A stretch of 64,000 bases of DNA from Indioceanicola profundi (GCF_003568845.1 NZ_CP030126.1:3376600-3440599); one strand, 5' to 3'. Shown: positions 36,256 to 45,901, numbered from the stretch's first letter. Numbers and translations are program-made. Notes: generated by a model not told the origin, from the letters alone.

Positions 36256-37589
36256 CCGAGGCCACGCAGTTGCGCGAGCGCGAAGACATCCACGCCGATG
36301 GCGAGGGCGGGCCGCCGGTGATCGAGCAGGATGGCGCCGGCCCCACGCTGGTCACCTTCGGCTGCCGCCTGAACGCCTATGAGTCGGAGGTGATGCGCAA
36401 CCATGCGCGCGCCGCCGGGCTGGACGATGTGGTGATCGTCAACACCTGTGCCGTCACCTCGGAGGCGGAGCGGCAGGCGCGGCAGACCATCCGCAAGCTG
36501 CGCCGCGACCGGCCGGAGGCGCGGATCGTCGTCACCGGCTGCGCCGCCCAAGTGAACCCGGACAGCTTCGCCGCCATGCCGGAGGTGAGCCATGTGCTGG
36601 GCAACGACGCCAAGCTGACCGCCCAGCCCTGGGCCGATTTCGGCGCCGGTGCGACCGAGCGGGTGCGCGTCAACGACATCATGTCGGTGAAGGAAACCGC
36701 CGGCCACCTGATCCAGGGGATGGAGGGCCGCGCCCGCGCCTTCGTCCAGGTGCAGAATGGCTGCGACCACCGCTGCACCTTCTGCATCATCCCCTATGGC
36801 CGGGGCAATTCGCGCAGCGTGCCGATCGGGGAGATCGTGTCCCAGGTCCGCGCCCTGGTGGAGAGCGGCTACCGCGAGGTGGTGCTGACCGGCGTGGACG
36901 TCACCAGCTACGGCCCCGACCTGCCGGGCAAGCCCACGCTGGGCCAGATGGTGCGCCGCCTGCTGGCCCTGGTGCCGGAGCTGCCGCGCCTGCGCCTGTC
37001 CTCCCTGGATGCGGTGGAGATCGACGACGACCTCTGGCGCCTGATCGCGGAGGAGCCGCGGCTGATGCCGCATCTGCATGTGTCGCTCCAGGCCGGGGAC
37101 GACATGGTGCTGAAGCGGATGAAGCGGCGGCATCTGCGCGCCGACGCCATCCGCTTCTGCGCCGAGGCGCGCCGCCTGCGCCCCGACATGGTGTTCGGGG
37201 CCGACATCATCGCCGGCTTCCCTACCGAGACGGAGGAGATGTTCCAGAACTCCCTCCGCATCGTGGAGGAGTGCGGGCTGACTTGGCTGCACGTCTTCCC
37301 CTACAGCCCGCGCCCCGGCACCCCGGCCGCCAGAATGCCCCAGGTGCCCGGCCCCGTCCGCAAGGAGCGTGCGGCGCGGCTGCGCGCGGCGGGACAGGCC
37401 GCCGTGGCCCGCCATCTGGCCGCACAGGTCGGCGCCATTGCCGACGTGCTGATCGAAAAGGGCCGGACCGGCCGCACCCCCGGCTTTGCCGAGGTGCGGG
37501 TGGATGGCGATCATGCCCCCGGCACCATTGTCCGTTGCCGCCTCACCGGCGTTGACGGGGACAGGCTCACCGCTGTGGTCGAGGATTGA
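36252..37589 (+). CDS. mtaB: tRNA t6A37 methylthiotransferase (MtaB)
   Basis: A 445-residue radical SAM methylthiotransferase that converts t6A at position 37 to ms2t6A. The N-terminal MTTase domain has its cluster cysteines in [18 protein letters not shown] and VTGCAAQ. The radical SAM motif is C-x3-C-x2-C at about residues 171, 175 and 178 ([17 protein letters not shown]). A TRAM-like end follows. Start ATG at 36252 overlaps the dapF stop; the stop TGA shares its last base with the ftsY ATG. The reading frame remains open upstream of 36252 but that part is antisense shadow of cysE and out-of-frame dapF. Confidence 0.95.
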   Translation: MTEATQLREREDIHADGEGGPPVIEQDGAGPTLVTFGCRLNAYESEVMRNHARAAGLDDVVIVNTCAVTSEAERQARQTIRKLRRDRPEARIVVTGCAAQVNPDSFAAMPEVSHVLGNDAKLTAQPWADFGAGATERVRVNDIMSVKETAGHLIQGMEGRARAFVQVQNGCDHRCTFCIIPYGRGNSRSVPIGEIVSQVRALVESGYREVVLTGVDVTSYGPDLPGKPTLGQMVRRLLALVPELPRLRLSSLDAVEIDDDLWRLIAEEPRLMPHLHVSLQAGDDMVLKRMKRRHLRADAIRFCAEARRLRPDMVFGADIIAGFPTETEEMFQNSLRIVEECGLTWLHVFPYSPRPGTPAARMPQVPGPVRKERAARLRAAGQAAVARHLAAQVGAIADVLIEKGRTGRTPGFAEVRVDGDHAPGTIVRCRLTGVDGDRLTAVVED

Positions 37590-38881
37590 TGTTCGACTGG
37601 TTCCGCAAGAAGAAGCCCGAAGCGCAGCCGAAACCGGAAGAGGCCAAGCGCCCGGAAGAGCAGGCCCCCGCCACGCCGGCGGAGGAGCATGACATTGCCG
37701 CGCCGGAGCAGGAGCAGACTCCGGCCGGGACTGCTGCTCCAGTCGTCACCCCGGCGGAAGCCGAGGCCCAGGAGTCCCGAGCGCCGGAGCCTGCGGCTCT
37801 GGGTCCCGACCTTCGCGAGGACGACGGGGAAGGTGCGGATGGCACCGTTGCTGCCGACGACACCCCCGAAGTCACGCCCGAGCAGGCCGGCTTCGTTGCG
37901 GAACCGGAACAGGTCGCCCCGGCGCCCGCCCCGGCACTGCCCGAGGATGAGGACCGGCCGGAGAAGAAGAGCTGGTTCGCCCGGCTGAAGTCCGGCCTTT
38001 CCAAATCCACCTCCCGCCTGACGGAGGGCATCACCGGCATCTTCACCAAGAAGAAGCTGGATGACGAGGCGCTGGAGGAGCTGGAGGAGCTGCTGATCCG
38101 CGCCGATCTGGGCCCGGTCACGGCGGCCAAGCTGACCGCTGGCCTTGCCAAGACCCGCTTCGGCAAGGAGGTCAGCCCGCAGGAGGTGCGCGAATATCTG
38201 GCGGAGGAGGTCACCAAGCTGGTGCAGCCGGTGGCGCAGCCGCTGGTGATCGACGCCGCGAAGAAGCCGCACGTCATCCTGGTCGTCGGCGTCAACGGCA
38301 CCGGCAAGACCACCACCATCGGCAAGCTGGCCCGCCAGCTCACCTCCGAGGGCAAGACGGTATGGATGGCCGCCGGCGACACCTTCCGCGCCGCCGCCGT
38401 CAGCCAGCTCAAGATCTGGGGGGAGCGCACCGGCTGCCCCGTTGTCTCCAAGGACACCGGCGCCGATGCCGCGGGCCTTGCCTATGAGGCGCTGGAGCGG
38501 GCGCGCGCGGCCAAGGCCGACGTGCTGCTGATCGACACGGCCGGCCGGCTGCAGAACAAGGCCGGGCTGATGGAGGAGCTGCGCAAGATCGTGCGCGTGC
38601 TGAAGAAGCTGGAGCCGGACGCGCCGCACACCACCCTGCTGACCCTGGACGCCACCACCGGCCAGAACGCCCATTCCCAGGTGGAGGTGTTCAAGGACAT
38701 GGTCTCCATCAACGGCCTGATCCTGACCAAGCTGGACGGCTCCGCCCGCGGCGGCGTGCTGGTGGCGCTGGCGAGCAAATTCGGCATCCCGGTACACGCC
38801 ATCGGCGTCGGCGAAGGCGTCTACGACATGCGCCCCTTCGAGGCGAAGGCCTTCGCCAGGGCGCTGGTGGGGTTGGAGTAG
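37589..38881 (+). CDS. ftsY: Signal recognition particle receptor FtsY
   Basis: A 430-residue SRP GTPase. The first about 130 residues are an acidic, Pro/Ala/Glu-rich A-region after FDWFRKKK, used for membrane contact. The NG domain follows: G1 [15 protein letters not shown] (about residues 233-247), [14 protein letters not shown]3 DTAGRLQNK and G4 [10 protein letters not shown]. The start ATG at 37589 overlaps the mtaB stop by one base, a sign of coupled translation. Confidence 0.97.
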   Translation: MFDWFRKKKPEAQPKPEEAKRPEEQAPATPAEEHDIAAPEQEQTPAGTAAPVVTPAEAEAQESRAPEPAALGPDLREDDGEGADGTVAADDTPEVTPEQAGFVAEPEQVAPAPAPALPEDEDRPEKKSWFARLKSGLSKSTSRLTEGITGIFTKKKLDDEALEELEELLIRADLGPVTAAKLTAGLAKTRFGKEVSPQEVREYLAEEVTKLVQPVAQPLVIDAAKKPHVILVVGVNGTGKTTTIGKLARQLTSEGKTVWMAAGDTFRAAAVSQLKIWGERTGCPVVSKDTGADAAGLAYEALERARAAKADVLLIDTAGRLQNKAGLMEELRKIVRVLKKLEPDAPHTTLLTLDATTGQNAHSQVEVFKDMVSINGLILTKLDGSARGGVLVALASKFGIPVHAIGVGEGVYDMRPFEAKAFARALVGLE

Positions 38882-38939
38882 GCGGCTTACAGCGCTGCCG
38901 GGCTTCTGCCATACTGGGTCGGCAAGCAAGGAGGCATGC

Positions 38940-39164
38940 ATGGGTGTGGTCCTGCCCCGAGCCATTGAAGAACTCGCCCGGCGTCGGGCCGAGGAGGCCG
39001 GGTTCACGGATACGGCCGACTACATCGCCCATCTGGTTGCAACCGATGCCGCCGCCGGGGTCGACCTGGAGAGCCTTCTCGCAGACGGGCTCCAGGGACC
39101 GGATCTGCCGCTGGACATAGAGGCGTTGCGGGCGGAAGGACGCGCGCGGCTCGGGAGGAACTGA
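38940..39164 (+). CDS. ParD-like antitoxin
   Basis: A 74-residue protein starting at the second of two close ATGs (38940), with AAGGAGG five bases before it. The N-terminal half (VVLPRAIEELARRRAEEAGF then DTADYIAHLVATD) reads as a ribbon-helix-helix fold; the C-terminal acidic half would wrap the toxin. It is followed after 4 bp by a ParE-type gene with a GTG start, the normal antitoxin-first order. The frame is intact, unlike that of its partner. It may still autorepress its promoter. Confidence 0.78.
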   Translation: MGVVLPRAIEELARRRAEEAGFTDTADYIAHLVATDAAAGVDLESLLADGLQGPDLPLDIEALRAEGRARLGRN

Positions 39165-39168
39165 TCCG

Positions 39169-39486
39169 GTGCGCGTTGTGCTCAGTGCTCGCGCCCGGAC
39201 CGATATCCTGGACATCTATGCTAATATCGGCGGGCGCGATCCTGCGGCTGCCGACAGGTTTCTTGATGCCGTAAGCGCGGCGGCGACGCGCATTTCCTCA
39301 TTTCCAGAGATCGGATCGACCCGGCTTTGGAAGAATCCGGCCCTGCGGGACACTCGGGCCTGGCCTGTGCCTGCCTTCCCGAAATACATTCTCTAGCACC
39401 GCCCAGTATACTCCGGCCACCTGCGCATCCTGCGTGTGCTCCACGGCGCTGTTCCGGCGGAGAATATTCTGCGCACACCGCCGTGA
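39169..39486 (+). pseudogene. ParE/RelE-type toxin interrupted by an amber codon
   Basis: From GTG at 39169 the frame encodes a ParE-type protein (RVVLSARARTDILDIYANIG, ISSFPEIGS, RAWPVPAFPKYIL) up to TAG at codon 76 (39394-39396). The same frame continues without a break as HRPVYSGHLRILRVLHGAVP and ends at TGA 39484-39486. These residues are the last two strands of the ParE fold, typically read as Y-L-x-x-Y-R-P ... RVLHG. So one base (TAG for a Tyr-type codon such as TAC/TAT) has removed the C-terminal third. The N-terminal part alone should not be a working toxin. A sequencing error is the simple alternative. Confidence 0.85.
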
Positions 39487-39821
39487 TGGCTTTCGTCAAT
39501 GTGCCATCTTGAAAGATGGCAAGGATGAAGTGGGGCGCGGGGCTGGCGTGGTAAGGACCATGCCGATGCAGCTATGCCTTTGGCAGGCGGCCTGATCAAC
39601 ACGGTCGGCACCCCGCCGACGTCAAGCCAACTCCATCCTTTCCATCTTCCAGCCGGTGGAGCCGGCATCCTTCCAAAAACACCCGGCCCCATCCGTCCTT
39701 CAAGACAGTCCACTCCCCGCTTTCGCGATTCCGGAGAAGCTGTTTCCGCCCCTGCCCGGTCCCGTCCCTGCAAATTCATTTTCCGCTTCGCCCCGTCCGG
39801 CCCTATAAAGTCGAAAATTGG
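39487..39821. other. 335-bp gap after the ParE remnant
   Basis: No gene is supported here. A perfect 8-bp inverted repeat with a 2-base centre, GCCATCTT-GA-AAGATGGC, lies at 39503-39520, 17 bp after the ParE frame, and may be an operator or small hairpin. TATAAA at 39804-39809 is a candidate -10 for amn. Confidence 0.55.
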
Positions 39822-41339
39822 ATGGAGCGTAACGTGAGCGAAATTGTACCCGGCGCCGCGCCGGTTGAGACCTTCACGGATGCCGAGGCCGCCCTCGCCC
39901 GTGTCCAGGACCTGTATGAACAGGCCGTCCGCCATCTGAGGGAGCGGTTCCAGGCCTTCGCCCGGGGCGAGGATTTGCCGGGCCGCGTCCGCGCCTGCTA
40001 CCCCTATGTCCAGGTGACGATCCGCAGCGAACCGCGCATCGACGGTCGCCTGGCCTATGGCTTCGTCCATGGCATGGGGACGCACCGCACCACCGTGACC
40101 CGCCCGGATCTGTTCGACCACTACTTCCTGGACCAGTTCCGGCTGCTGGTGAAGAACCATGGCGTGGCGCTGGAGGTCGGGGTGTCGGACAGCCCGATCC
40201 CGATCCAGTTCGCCTTCCCGGAAGGCATGCATGTGGAAGGCGACCTGGACCCGCAGCGGCTGTACCAGCTCCGCGACTATTTCGACCTGCCCGATCTGGA
40301 GCTGATGGACGACAGCATCGTCAACGGCACCTATGAGGCGGCGCAGGGGCAGCCGAAGCCGCTGGCCCTGTTCACGGCCCCGCGCGTGGATTACAGCCTG
40401 CACCGGCTGAAGCACTACTGCGCCACGATCCCGGAGCACTTCCAGAACTACGTGCTGTTCACGAACTACCAGTTCTATATCGACGAGTTCGTGCGCCGCG
40501 GCATGGAGCTGATGCAGCCCAGCGACGATCCGGACACGCAGGCCTACCGCAACCAGTACATCGCGTTTGTGGAGCCTGGCGACCGCATCACCTGGAACCA
40601 GGCCCTGTATCCCGGCCGCGAGCCGAGCGGGGAGCGGGTGGCGCGGCTGCCGCAGATGCCCGCATACCATCTGATGCGGGCGGACGGGAACGGCATCACC
40701 ATCGTGAATATCGGCGTCGGCCCGTCCAACGCCAAGACGATCAGCGACCACATCGCCGTGCTGCGGCCCCATGTCTGGCTGATGCTGGGCCACTGCGCCG
40801 GCCTGCGCGACACCCAGCGGCTGGGCGACTATGTCCTGGCCCACGGCTATGTGCGGGAGGACAAGGTGCTGGACGCCGACCTGCCGCTCTGGGTGCCCGT
40901 CCCGCCGCTGGCCGAGGTGCAGGTGGCGCTGGAACAGGCGGTGGAGCAGGTGACCGGCCTGTCCGGCTGGGAGCTGAAGAAGGTGATGCGCACCGGCACG
41001 GTCGCCACCATCGACAACCGGAACTGGGAGCTGCGCGACCATCGCGAGCCGGTGCTGCGCTTCAGCCAGTCCCGCGCCATCGGGCTGGACATGGAATCGG
41101 CCACCGTGGCGGCCAACGGCTTCCGCTTCCGGGTTCCCTACGGCACGCTGCTGTGCGTGTCGGACAAGCCGCTGCACGGGGAGATCAAGCTGCCCGGCAT
41201 GGCCAACACCTTCTACCGCCAGCGGGTGGACCAGCATCTGGCCATCGGCATGCGGGCGATGGAGATCATGCGCGACTACGGCCTGGCCCGCCTGCACAGC
41301 CGCAAGCTCCGCAGCTTCGCCGAGGCGGCATTCCAGTGA
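39822..41339 (+). CDS. amn: AMP nucleosidase
   Basis: A 505-residue enzyme that splits AMP to adenine and ribose 5-phosphate, controlling the AMP pool. The C-terminal nucleoside-phosphorylase-like domain shows IVNIGVGPSNAKTISDHIAV, HCAGLRDTQRLGDYVLAHGY and GLDMESATVAANGFRF, with the catalytic-type Met-Glu. The N-terminal AMN_N domain carries RSEPRIDGRLAYGFVHGMGTH. The start may be GTG at 39834, which has GGAG six bases upstream and lies 25 bp after TATAAA; ATG at 39822 has none. The protein is about the usual size (E. coli 484). Confidence 0.95.
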   Translation: MERNVSEIVPGAAPVETFTDAEAALARVQDLYEQAVRHLRERFQAFARGEDLPGRVRACYPYVQVTIRSEPRIDGRLAYGFVHGMGTHRTTVTRPDLFDHYFLDQFRLLVKNHGVALEVGVSDSPIPIQFAFPEGMHVEGDLDPQRLYQLRDYFDLPDLELMDDSIVNGTYEAAQGQPKPLALFTAPRVDYSLHRLKHYCATIPEHFQNYVLFTNYQFYIDEFVRRGMELMQPSDDPDTQAYRNQYIAFVEPGDRITWNQALYPGREPSGERVARLPQMPAYHLMRADGNGITIVNIGVGPSNAKTISDHIAVLRPHVWLMLGHCAGLRDTQRLGDYVLAHGYVREDKVLDADLPLWVPVPPLAEVQVALEQAVEQVTGLSGWELKKVMRTGTVATIDNRNWELRDHREPVLRFSQSRAIGLDMESATVAANGFRFRVPYGTLLCVSDKPLHGEIKLPGMANTFYRQRVDQHLAIGMRAMEIMRDYGLARLHSRKLRSFAEAAFQ

Positions 41340-41345
41340 GGTCGG

Positions 41346-41431
41346 CGTAGGTCGCAAGGAGGGCTGAAAGCCCGGATTGCGACGGGCCGGTCGGGCGGCG
41401 TCGCAATCCGCTCCGCTTCTTGCGACCTACG
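41346..41431. repeat. Palindromic repeat with GTAGGTCG ends (copy 1)
   Basis: The outer arms are CGTAGGTCGCAAG and CTTGCGACCTACG, with inner pairing CGGATTGCGAC / GTCGCAATCCG. It lies exactly between convergent amn (+) and the CBS gene (-), with 6 and 7 bp to spare. It belongs with 44877-44968 and 60597-60693 by its GTAGGTCG...CGACCTAC ends, though its centre differs. It may end both transcripts. Confidence 0.8.
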
Positions 41432-41438
41432 AGCTGCA

Positions 41439-41867
41439 TCAATTGTTCGGCGGGGCCTTGGCGATGTCCTGCTCGGTCTGGCCGACCACATCGTCGTCAT
41501 GGGTGCGGCCGGCCACGTCGCCGATGGACAGCACGCCCACCAGCCGCTTGTCGCGATCAATCACCGGCAGGCGGCGGATCTTGCGCTCCGACATGAGCTG
41601 GGCGGCTTCCGAGCTGTCCTGGTCGTCGAAGACATAGACCAGCTCATCCGTCATGGCGTCGCGCACCGTGGCCTCGGTGGGATTCGCCCCCTCCGCCACG
41701 CAGCGCACCGTGATGTCGCGGTCGGTCACGGTGCCGACCAGCTTGTCGTCCTCCCCCACCGGCAGGAAACCCGTATCGGCGTCGCGCATGAGACGGGCCG
41801 CCTCCTGCAGCGTGGTGGTCGGCTTCACCAGCTCCACATCGCTGGTCATGATGTCGCGGATCTTCAT
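41439..41867 (-). CDS. CBS-domain pair protein
   Basis: A 142-residue soluble protein made of two CBS motifs: KIRDIMTSDVELVKPTTTLQ...GTVTDRDITVR (residues 1-57) and VRDAMTDELVYVFDDQDSSE...VGVLSIGDVAG (about 66-125). The pair forms a Bateman module that binds adenine nucleotides such as AMP/ATP. No effector domain is fused. Being next to (and convergent with) amn, an AMP-consuming enzyme, is suggestive but not proof of a link. The start is at 41867. Confidence 0.9.
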   Translation of the reverse strand: MKIRDIMTSDVELVKPTTTLQEAARLMRDADTGFLPVGEDDKLVGTVTDRDITVRCVAEGANPTEATVRDAMTDELVYVFDDQDSSEAAQLMSERKIRRLPVIDRDKRLVGVLSIGDVAGRTHDDDVVGQTEQDIAKAPPNN

Positions 41868-42027
41868 GGGTCCTGCTCCCTGCTGCGTACCGTGCCCCAT
41901 TTCGGGGCGCTGCGCCCTCAACCGGGGCCGGTAGTCGAGGTTCCGGGCCATCGAAGGTCCGCAGCCGTTGACGCGGGCCATGCCCGCGGGCTCTACTGCC
42001 GCTCACATCTGCCGGCAAGGGGGAAGC

Positions 42028-43629
42028 ATGCGCGCGTTGCTGTTGGGGACTGTGGTTCTGTCCGCTCTGATGGTTGGTCATCCGGCGGCCCAGGCCGCAC
42101 CGAAGACGCTGGTCTACTGCTCCGAGGGCAGTCCGGAGAACTTCAACGCCGCCCTCAACACCACCGGCACCACTTTCGACGCCAACCGTCCCATCGCGGA
42201 AGGGCTGGTGGCCTTCGAGCGCGGAAAGACCAATGTGCAGCCGGCCCTGGCGGAACGGTGGGAGGTATCGGACGACGGGCTGACCTACACCTTCCATCTG
42301 CGCCGCGGCGTGAAATGGCATTCCAACAAGGACTTCAAGCCGAGCCGCGACTTCAATGCCGACGACGTGGTGTTCAGCTTCCACCGGCAATGGAAGCCGG
42401 AGCATCCCTATTACCCGGTCTCCGGCGGCGGCTACGCCTACTTCAAGTCCCAGGGCCTGGCCGACCTGCTGGAATCGGTGGAGAAGGTGGACGACCACAC
42501 CGTGGTATTCCGGCTGAAGCATCCGGAAACTCCGTTCGTCGCCACGCTGGGCATGGATTTCGCCAACATCCAATCGGCGGAATATGCCGACTTCCTGGCC
42601 AAGAAGGGCGCGAAGGAGCGGATCGACCAGGACCCGATCGGCACCGGCCCCTTCTTCCTGCAGGTCTATCAGAAGGATGCCCAGGTCCGGTACCGGGCCT
42701 TCCCGGATTACTGGGGCGGCAAGGCGGCGCTGGACTCGCTGGTCTTCTCGATCACGCCCGACGCCGCCGTGCGCTATGCCAAGCTCCAGCGCGGCGAATG
42801 CCATCTGATGCCCTATCCGAACCCGCCGGACCTGGCGGCCATGAAGGCCGATCCCGCCATCAACCTGCTTCAGCAGGAGGGGCTGAACATCGGCTACATG
42901 GCGCTGAACACCCAGAAGAAGCCGTTCGACGATGTGCGCGTGCGCCGGGCCATCAACATGGCCATCGACCGGCAGGCCATCATCGACAATGTCTTCCAGG
43001 GCTCCGGCGTCGTGGCCAAGAACCCGATCCCGCCCACCATCTGGTCCTATAACGAGCAGGTCCAGGACTATGAGTTCGATCCGGAGAAGGCCAAGGCGCT
43101 GCTGGCGGAGGCCGGCTTCCCCGACGGCTTCCAGACCGACCTCTACGCCATGCCGGTGCAGCGCCCCTACAACCCCAACGCCCGCCGCATGGCGGAGCTG
43201 ATCCAGGCCGATCTGGCCAAGATCGGGGTGAAGGCGGACATCGTCAGCTTCGAATGGGGCGAGTACCGCAAGCGCATCCAGAACGGCGACCACGGCATGG
43301 CCCTGTTCGGCTGGACCGGCGACAATGGCGACCCGGACAATTTCATGCACACGCTGCTGGGCTGCGCCGGCGCCGTGCCGGGCGGCAGCAACATCGCCAA
43401 ATGGTGCCACAAGCCCTACGACGATCTGGTGACGGAGGCCAAGCGCGTGCCCGACCAGGCGGAACGCGCCAAGCTCTATGCCGAGGCCCAGCGCATCTTC
43501 AAGGAGGAGGCCCCCTGGGTCACCATCGCCCATTCCATCGTGTTCGAGCCGGTGCGCAAGGAAGTCGTCGACTACAAGCAGAGCCCCTTCAACCGGCATG
43601 AGTTCTACGGCGTGGACCTGAAGCAGTGA
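42028..43629 (+). CDS. Peptide ABC transporter substrate-binding protein (DppA-like)
   Basis: A 533-residue periplasmic binding protein, SBP family 5. The signal peptide runs from MRALLLGTVVLSALMVGHPA to AQA. The family blocks LVYCSEGSPENFNAALNTTG, TYTFHLRRGVKWHSNKDF and NADDVVFSFHRQW are present, and late in the protein GWTGDNGDPDNF, close to E. coli DppA. Start ATG at 42028 with a purine-rich GGGGGAAG before it. It leads the operon substrate-binding, permease, permease, ATPase, (TA pair), ATPase. Dipeptide or haem/aminolevulinate uptake is plausible. A palindromic repeat separates it from the first permease gene, as often needed to set a higher SBP dose. Confidence 0.93.
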   Translation: MRALLLGTVVLSALMVGHPAAQAAPKTLVYCSEGSPENFNAALNTTGTTFDANRPIAEGLVAFERGKTNVQPALAERWEVSDDGLTYTFHLRRGVKWHSNKDFKPSRDFNADDVVFSFHRQWKPEHPYYPVSGGGYAYFKSQGLADLLESVEKVDDHTVVFRLKHPETPFVATLGMDFANIQSAEYADFLAKKGAKERIDQDPIGTGPFFLQVYQKDAQVRYRAFPDYWGGKAALDSLVFSITPDAAVRYAKLQRGECHLMPYPNPPDLAAMKADPAINLLQQEGLNIGYMALNTQKKPFDDVRVRRAINMAIDRQAIIDNVFQGSGVVAKNPIPPTIWSYNEQVQDYEFDPEKAKALLAEAGFPDGFQTDLYAMPVQRPYNPNARRMAELIQADLAKIGVKADIVSFEWGEYRKRIQNGDHGMALFGWTGDNGDPDNFMHTLLGCAGAVPGGSNIAKWCHKPYDDLVTEAKRVPDQAERAKLYAEAQRIFKEEAPWVTIAHSIVFEPVRKEVVDYKQSPFNRHEFYGVDLKQ

Positions 43630-43694
43630 GGGTTTTCGACTGGTGCGGAAAACTTCCTGTGTCGAAGCTCCTGTCTGCCGTTGCATTTTCTTGC

Positions 43695-43775
43695 GTCACC
43701 CCGGCGAAAGCCGGGGCCCAGGAGCCCCTAGGGCGGTGCATGCCGCCCCTGGGTCCCGGCTTTCGCCGGGATGAC
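43695..43775. repeat. Palindromic repeat, CCGGCGAAAGCCGGG type (long copy)
   Basis: Two 26-bp arms (43695-43720 and 43750-43775) pair with only two mismatches around a 29-bp spacer, and each arm is itself a hairpin (CCCCGGCGAAAGCCGGGG; CCCGGCTTTCGCCGGG). The spacer holds GGCGG/CCGCC too. It lies between dppA and dppB. It is the long form of the repeat also seen at 9286 and 62929. Confidence 0.9.
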
Positions 43776-43837
43776 GGCTGTGCCGGTTCTGACCGCCCCC
43801 GGCCAACGAATGCAGCCTCCTTGATCCCGGCCCACCC

Positions 43838-44848
43838 ATGCTGAAGTTCCTGCTGACGCGGTTCGCGGTGCTGGTGCCCACCTTTCTGGGCGTCACGCTG
43901 CTGGCCTTCTTCCTGATCCGGCTGGTGCCTGGCGACCCGGTGGAGGTGCGGCTGGGCGAGCGGGGGATTTCGGCCGAGCGGTTGGAGGAGATGCGCGCCC
44001 AGCTCGGCCTCGACCGGCCGCTGCTGGAGCAGTATCTGGACTATCTCGGCGGAGTGCTGACCGGCGATCTCGGCCGCTCCGTCGTCACCCAGAACCCGGT
44101 GCTGGAGGAGTTCCTGACCCTGTTCCCGGCGACGGTGGAACTGGCGCTCTGCGCCATCCTGTTCGCCGTGATCATCGGCCTGCCGGCCGGCATGATCGCG
44201 GCGGTGAAGCGGGGCACGGCCTTCGACCATGTGGTGATGGGCGGCAGCCTGACCGGCTATTCCATGCCGATCTTCTGGTGGGGCCTGCTGCTGATCCTGC
44301 TGTTCAGCGTGACGCTGGGCTGGACGCCCGTGTCGGGCCGTCTCTCCGCGCTGTACTGGGTGGAGCCGGTGACCGGCTTCATGCTGATCGACAGCCTGTT
44401 GAGCGAGGAGCCGGGTGCCTTCGGCGACGCCCTGCACCATCTGATCCTGCCCACCATCGTGCTGGGCACCATCCCGCTGGCAGTGATCGCCCGCATGACC
44501 CGCTCCTCCATGCTGGAGGTGCTGGGGGAGGATTATATCCGCACAGCCCGGGCCAAGGGGCTGGCGCGGGCCCGGATCATCGGGCTGCACGCCCTGCGCA
44601 ACGCCCTGATCCCGGTGGTGACCGTGATCGGCCTGCAGATCGGCGTGCTGCTGGGCGGGGCCATCCTGACGGAGACCATCTTCTCCTGGCCCGGCATCGG
44701 CAAATGGCTGGTGGAAAGCATCAACCGCCGCGACTACCCGGCCCTTCAGGGCGGGGTTCTGCTGATCGCCACGGTGGTGATGGCGGTGAACCTGCTGGTC
44801 GACCTGCTCTACGGCATCCTGAACCCCCGCATCCGGCATGGAAGGTGA
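43838..44848 (+). CDS. Peptide ABC transporter permease (DppB-like)
   Basis: A 336-residue inner-membrane permease with six membrane segments. The start FLLTRFAVLVPTFLGVTLLA and the EMRAQLGLDRPLLEQYLDYL loop are typical of DppB/OppB. The EAA-type loop contacting the ATPase is EDYIRTARAKGLARARIIGL (about residues 231-250). It would pair with the DppC-like permease 144 bp downstream; a 92-bp palindromic repeat lies in that gap. Confidence 0.93.
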   Translation: MLKFLLTRFAVLVPTFLGVTLLAFFLIRLVPGDPVEVRLGERGISAERLEEMRAQLGLDRPLLEQYLDYLGGVLTGDLGRSVVTQNPVLEEFLTLFPATVELALCAILFAVIIGLPAGMIAAVKRGTAFDHVVMGGSLTGYSMPIFWWGLLLILLFSVTLGWTPVSGRLSALYWVEPVTGFMLIDSLLSEEPGAFGDALHHLILPTIVLGTIPLAVIARMTRSSMLEVLGEDYIRTARAKGLARARIIGLHALRNALIPVVTVIGLQIGVLLGGAILTETIFSWPGIGKWLVESINRRDYPALQGGVLLIATVVMAVNLLVDLLYGILNPRIRHGR

Positions 44849-44876
44849 GGGAAGAATGATGATCCCCGTTCCATTG

Positions 44877-44968
44877 CGTAGGTCGGATCAAGCAGAGCGC
44901 CGATCCGACACACCGCCCCAGGTCTTCACCACCGCGTCGGATCATCGCTGCGCTCGATCCGACCTACG
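44877..44968. repeat. Palindromic repeat with GTAGGTCG ends (copy 2)
   Basis: A 92-bp near-perfect inverted repeat starting CGTAGGTCGGATCAAGC and ending GATCCGACCTACG. The centre includes GGTCTTCACCACCG, also found in the copy at 60597-60693. It lies between the two permease genes of the dpp-like operon and would form a long hairpin in the mRNA. Confidence 0.88.
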
Positions 44969-44992
44969 GGTTGCGCGAAAGGCGGGCGGAGC

Positions 44993-45892
44993 ATGACCAC
45001 CCTCGACCCGACCACATCCGCCGCCAAGGCGCCCCCCGGCCCGGTCCGGGAGTTCTGGCAGGATTTCAGCCGGAACCGCGGGGCCGTGGGCGGGCTGGTG
45101 GTGGTGGCGATCATCGCCCTGCTGGCGGTCTTCGCCGACATCGCCGCCCCCTATTCGCCGGTGGAGCAGTTCCGCGACCACATCCTGGCCCCGCCCTTCT
45201 GGCAGGAGGGCGGTAGCTGGATGTTCCCGCTGGGCACCGACGATATCGGCCGCGACATGCTGTCCCGCCTCATCTACGGGGCGCGGCTGTCGCTGTTCAT
45301 CGGCGTGCTGGTGGTGACCCTGTCGCTGGCCCTGGGCATCTGCCTGGGCCTGCTAGCCGGTTACTATGGTGGCATGGCGGACATGGCCATCGCCCGCTTC
45401 ATGGACATCCTGCTGGCCCTGCCCAGCCTGCTGCTGGCCATCGTGGTGGCGGCGATCCTGGGGCCGGGGCTGATCAACGCGGCCATCGCCGTGTCGGTCA
45501 CCGTGGTGCCCCACTATGCCCGCCTGACCCGTGCCGCGGTGATGGCGGAAAAGGGGCGCGAATACGTCACGGCCAGCCGCATGGCCGGGGCGGGCAGCCT
45601 GCGCCTGATGCTGGTGACCATCCTGCCGAACTGCACCGCCCCGCTGATCGTGCAGGCCACGCTGGGCTTCAGCACCGCCATCCTGGACGCGGCGGCGCTG
45701 GGCTTCCTCGGCCTGGGCGCGCAGCCGCCCACACCGGAGTGGGGCACCATGCTGTCCAGCTCCCTCCAGTTCCTCCAGCGCGCCTGGTGGGTGGTGACCT
45801 TCCCCGGTCTCGCCATCCTGGTCACGGTGCTGGCCTTCAACCTGCTGGGCGACGGGCTGCGCGACGCCCTGGACCCGAAGCTGAAGCGGTAA
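44993..45892 (+). CDS. Peptide ABC transporter permease (DppC-like)
   Basis: A 299-residue permease with the OppC_N segment (REFWQDFSRNRGAVGGLVVV, residues about 17-36) and the six-helix permease. Signatures are GTDDIGRDMLSRLIYGARLS and the EAA-type loop EKGREYVTASRMAGAGSLRL. The C-terminus GDGLRDALDPKLKR is typical of DppC. It starts 144 bp after dppB because of the repeat at 44877-44968, with GGCGGAG before the ATG, and the first ATPase gene follows after 9 bp. Confidence 0.94.
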   Translation: MTTLDPTTSAAKAPPGPVREFWQDFSRNRGAVGGLVVVAIIALLAVFADIAAPYSPVEQFRDHILAPPFWQEGGSWMFPLGTDDIGRDMLSRLIYGARLSLFIGVLVVTLSLALGICLGLLAGYYGGMADMAIARFMDILLALPSLLLAIVVAAILGPGLINAAIAVSVTVVPHYARLTRAAVMAEKGREYVTASRMAGAGSLRLMLVTILPNCTAPLIVQATLGFSTAILDAAALGFLGLGAQPPTPEWGTMLSSSLQFLQRAWWVVTFPGLAILVTVLAFNLLGDGLRDALDPKLKR

Positions 45893-45901
45893 AGGCGTCC
45901 C

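Noticed and set aside
35376..37514. 712-residue antisense frame over dapF/mtaB
   Set aside because: No domain; repetitive His/Asp/Gly composition; opposite to two certain genes.
39574..39837. 87-residue frame before amn
   Set aside because: No ribosome-binding site or family, and overlaps the amn start region.
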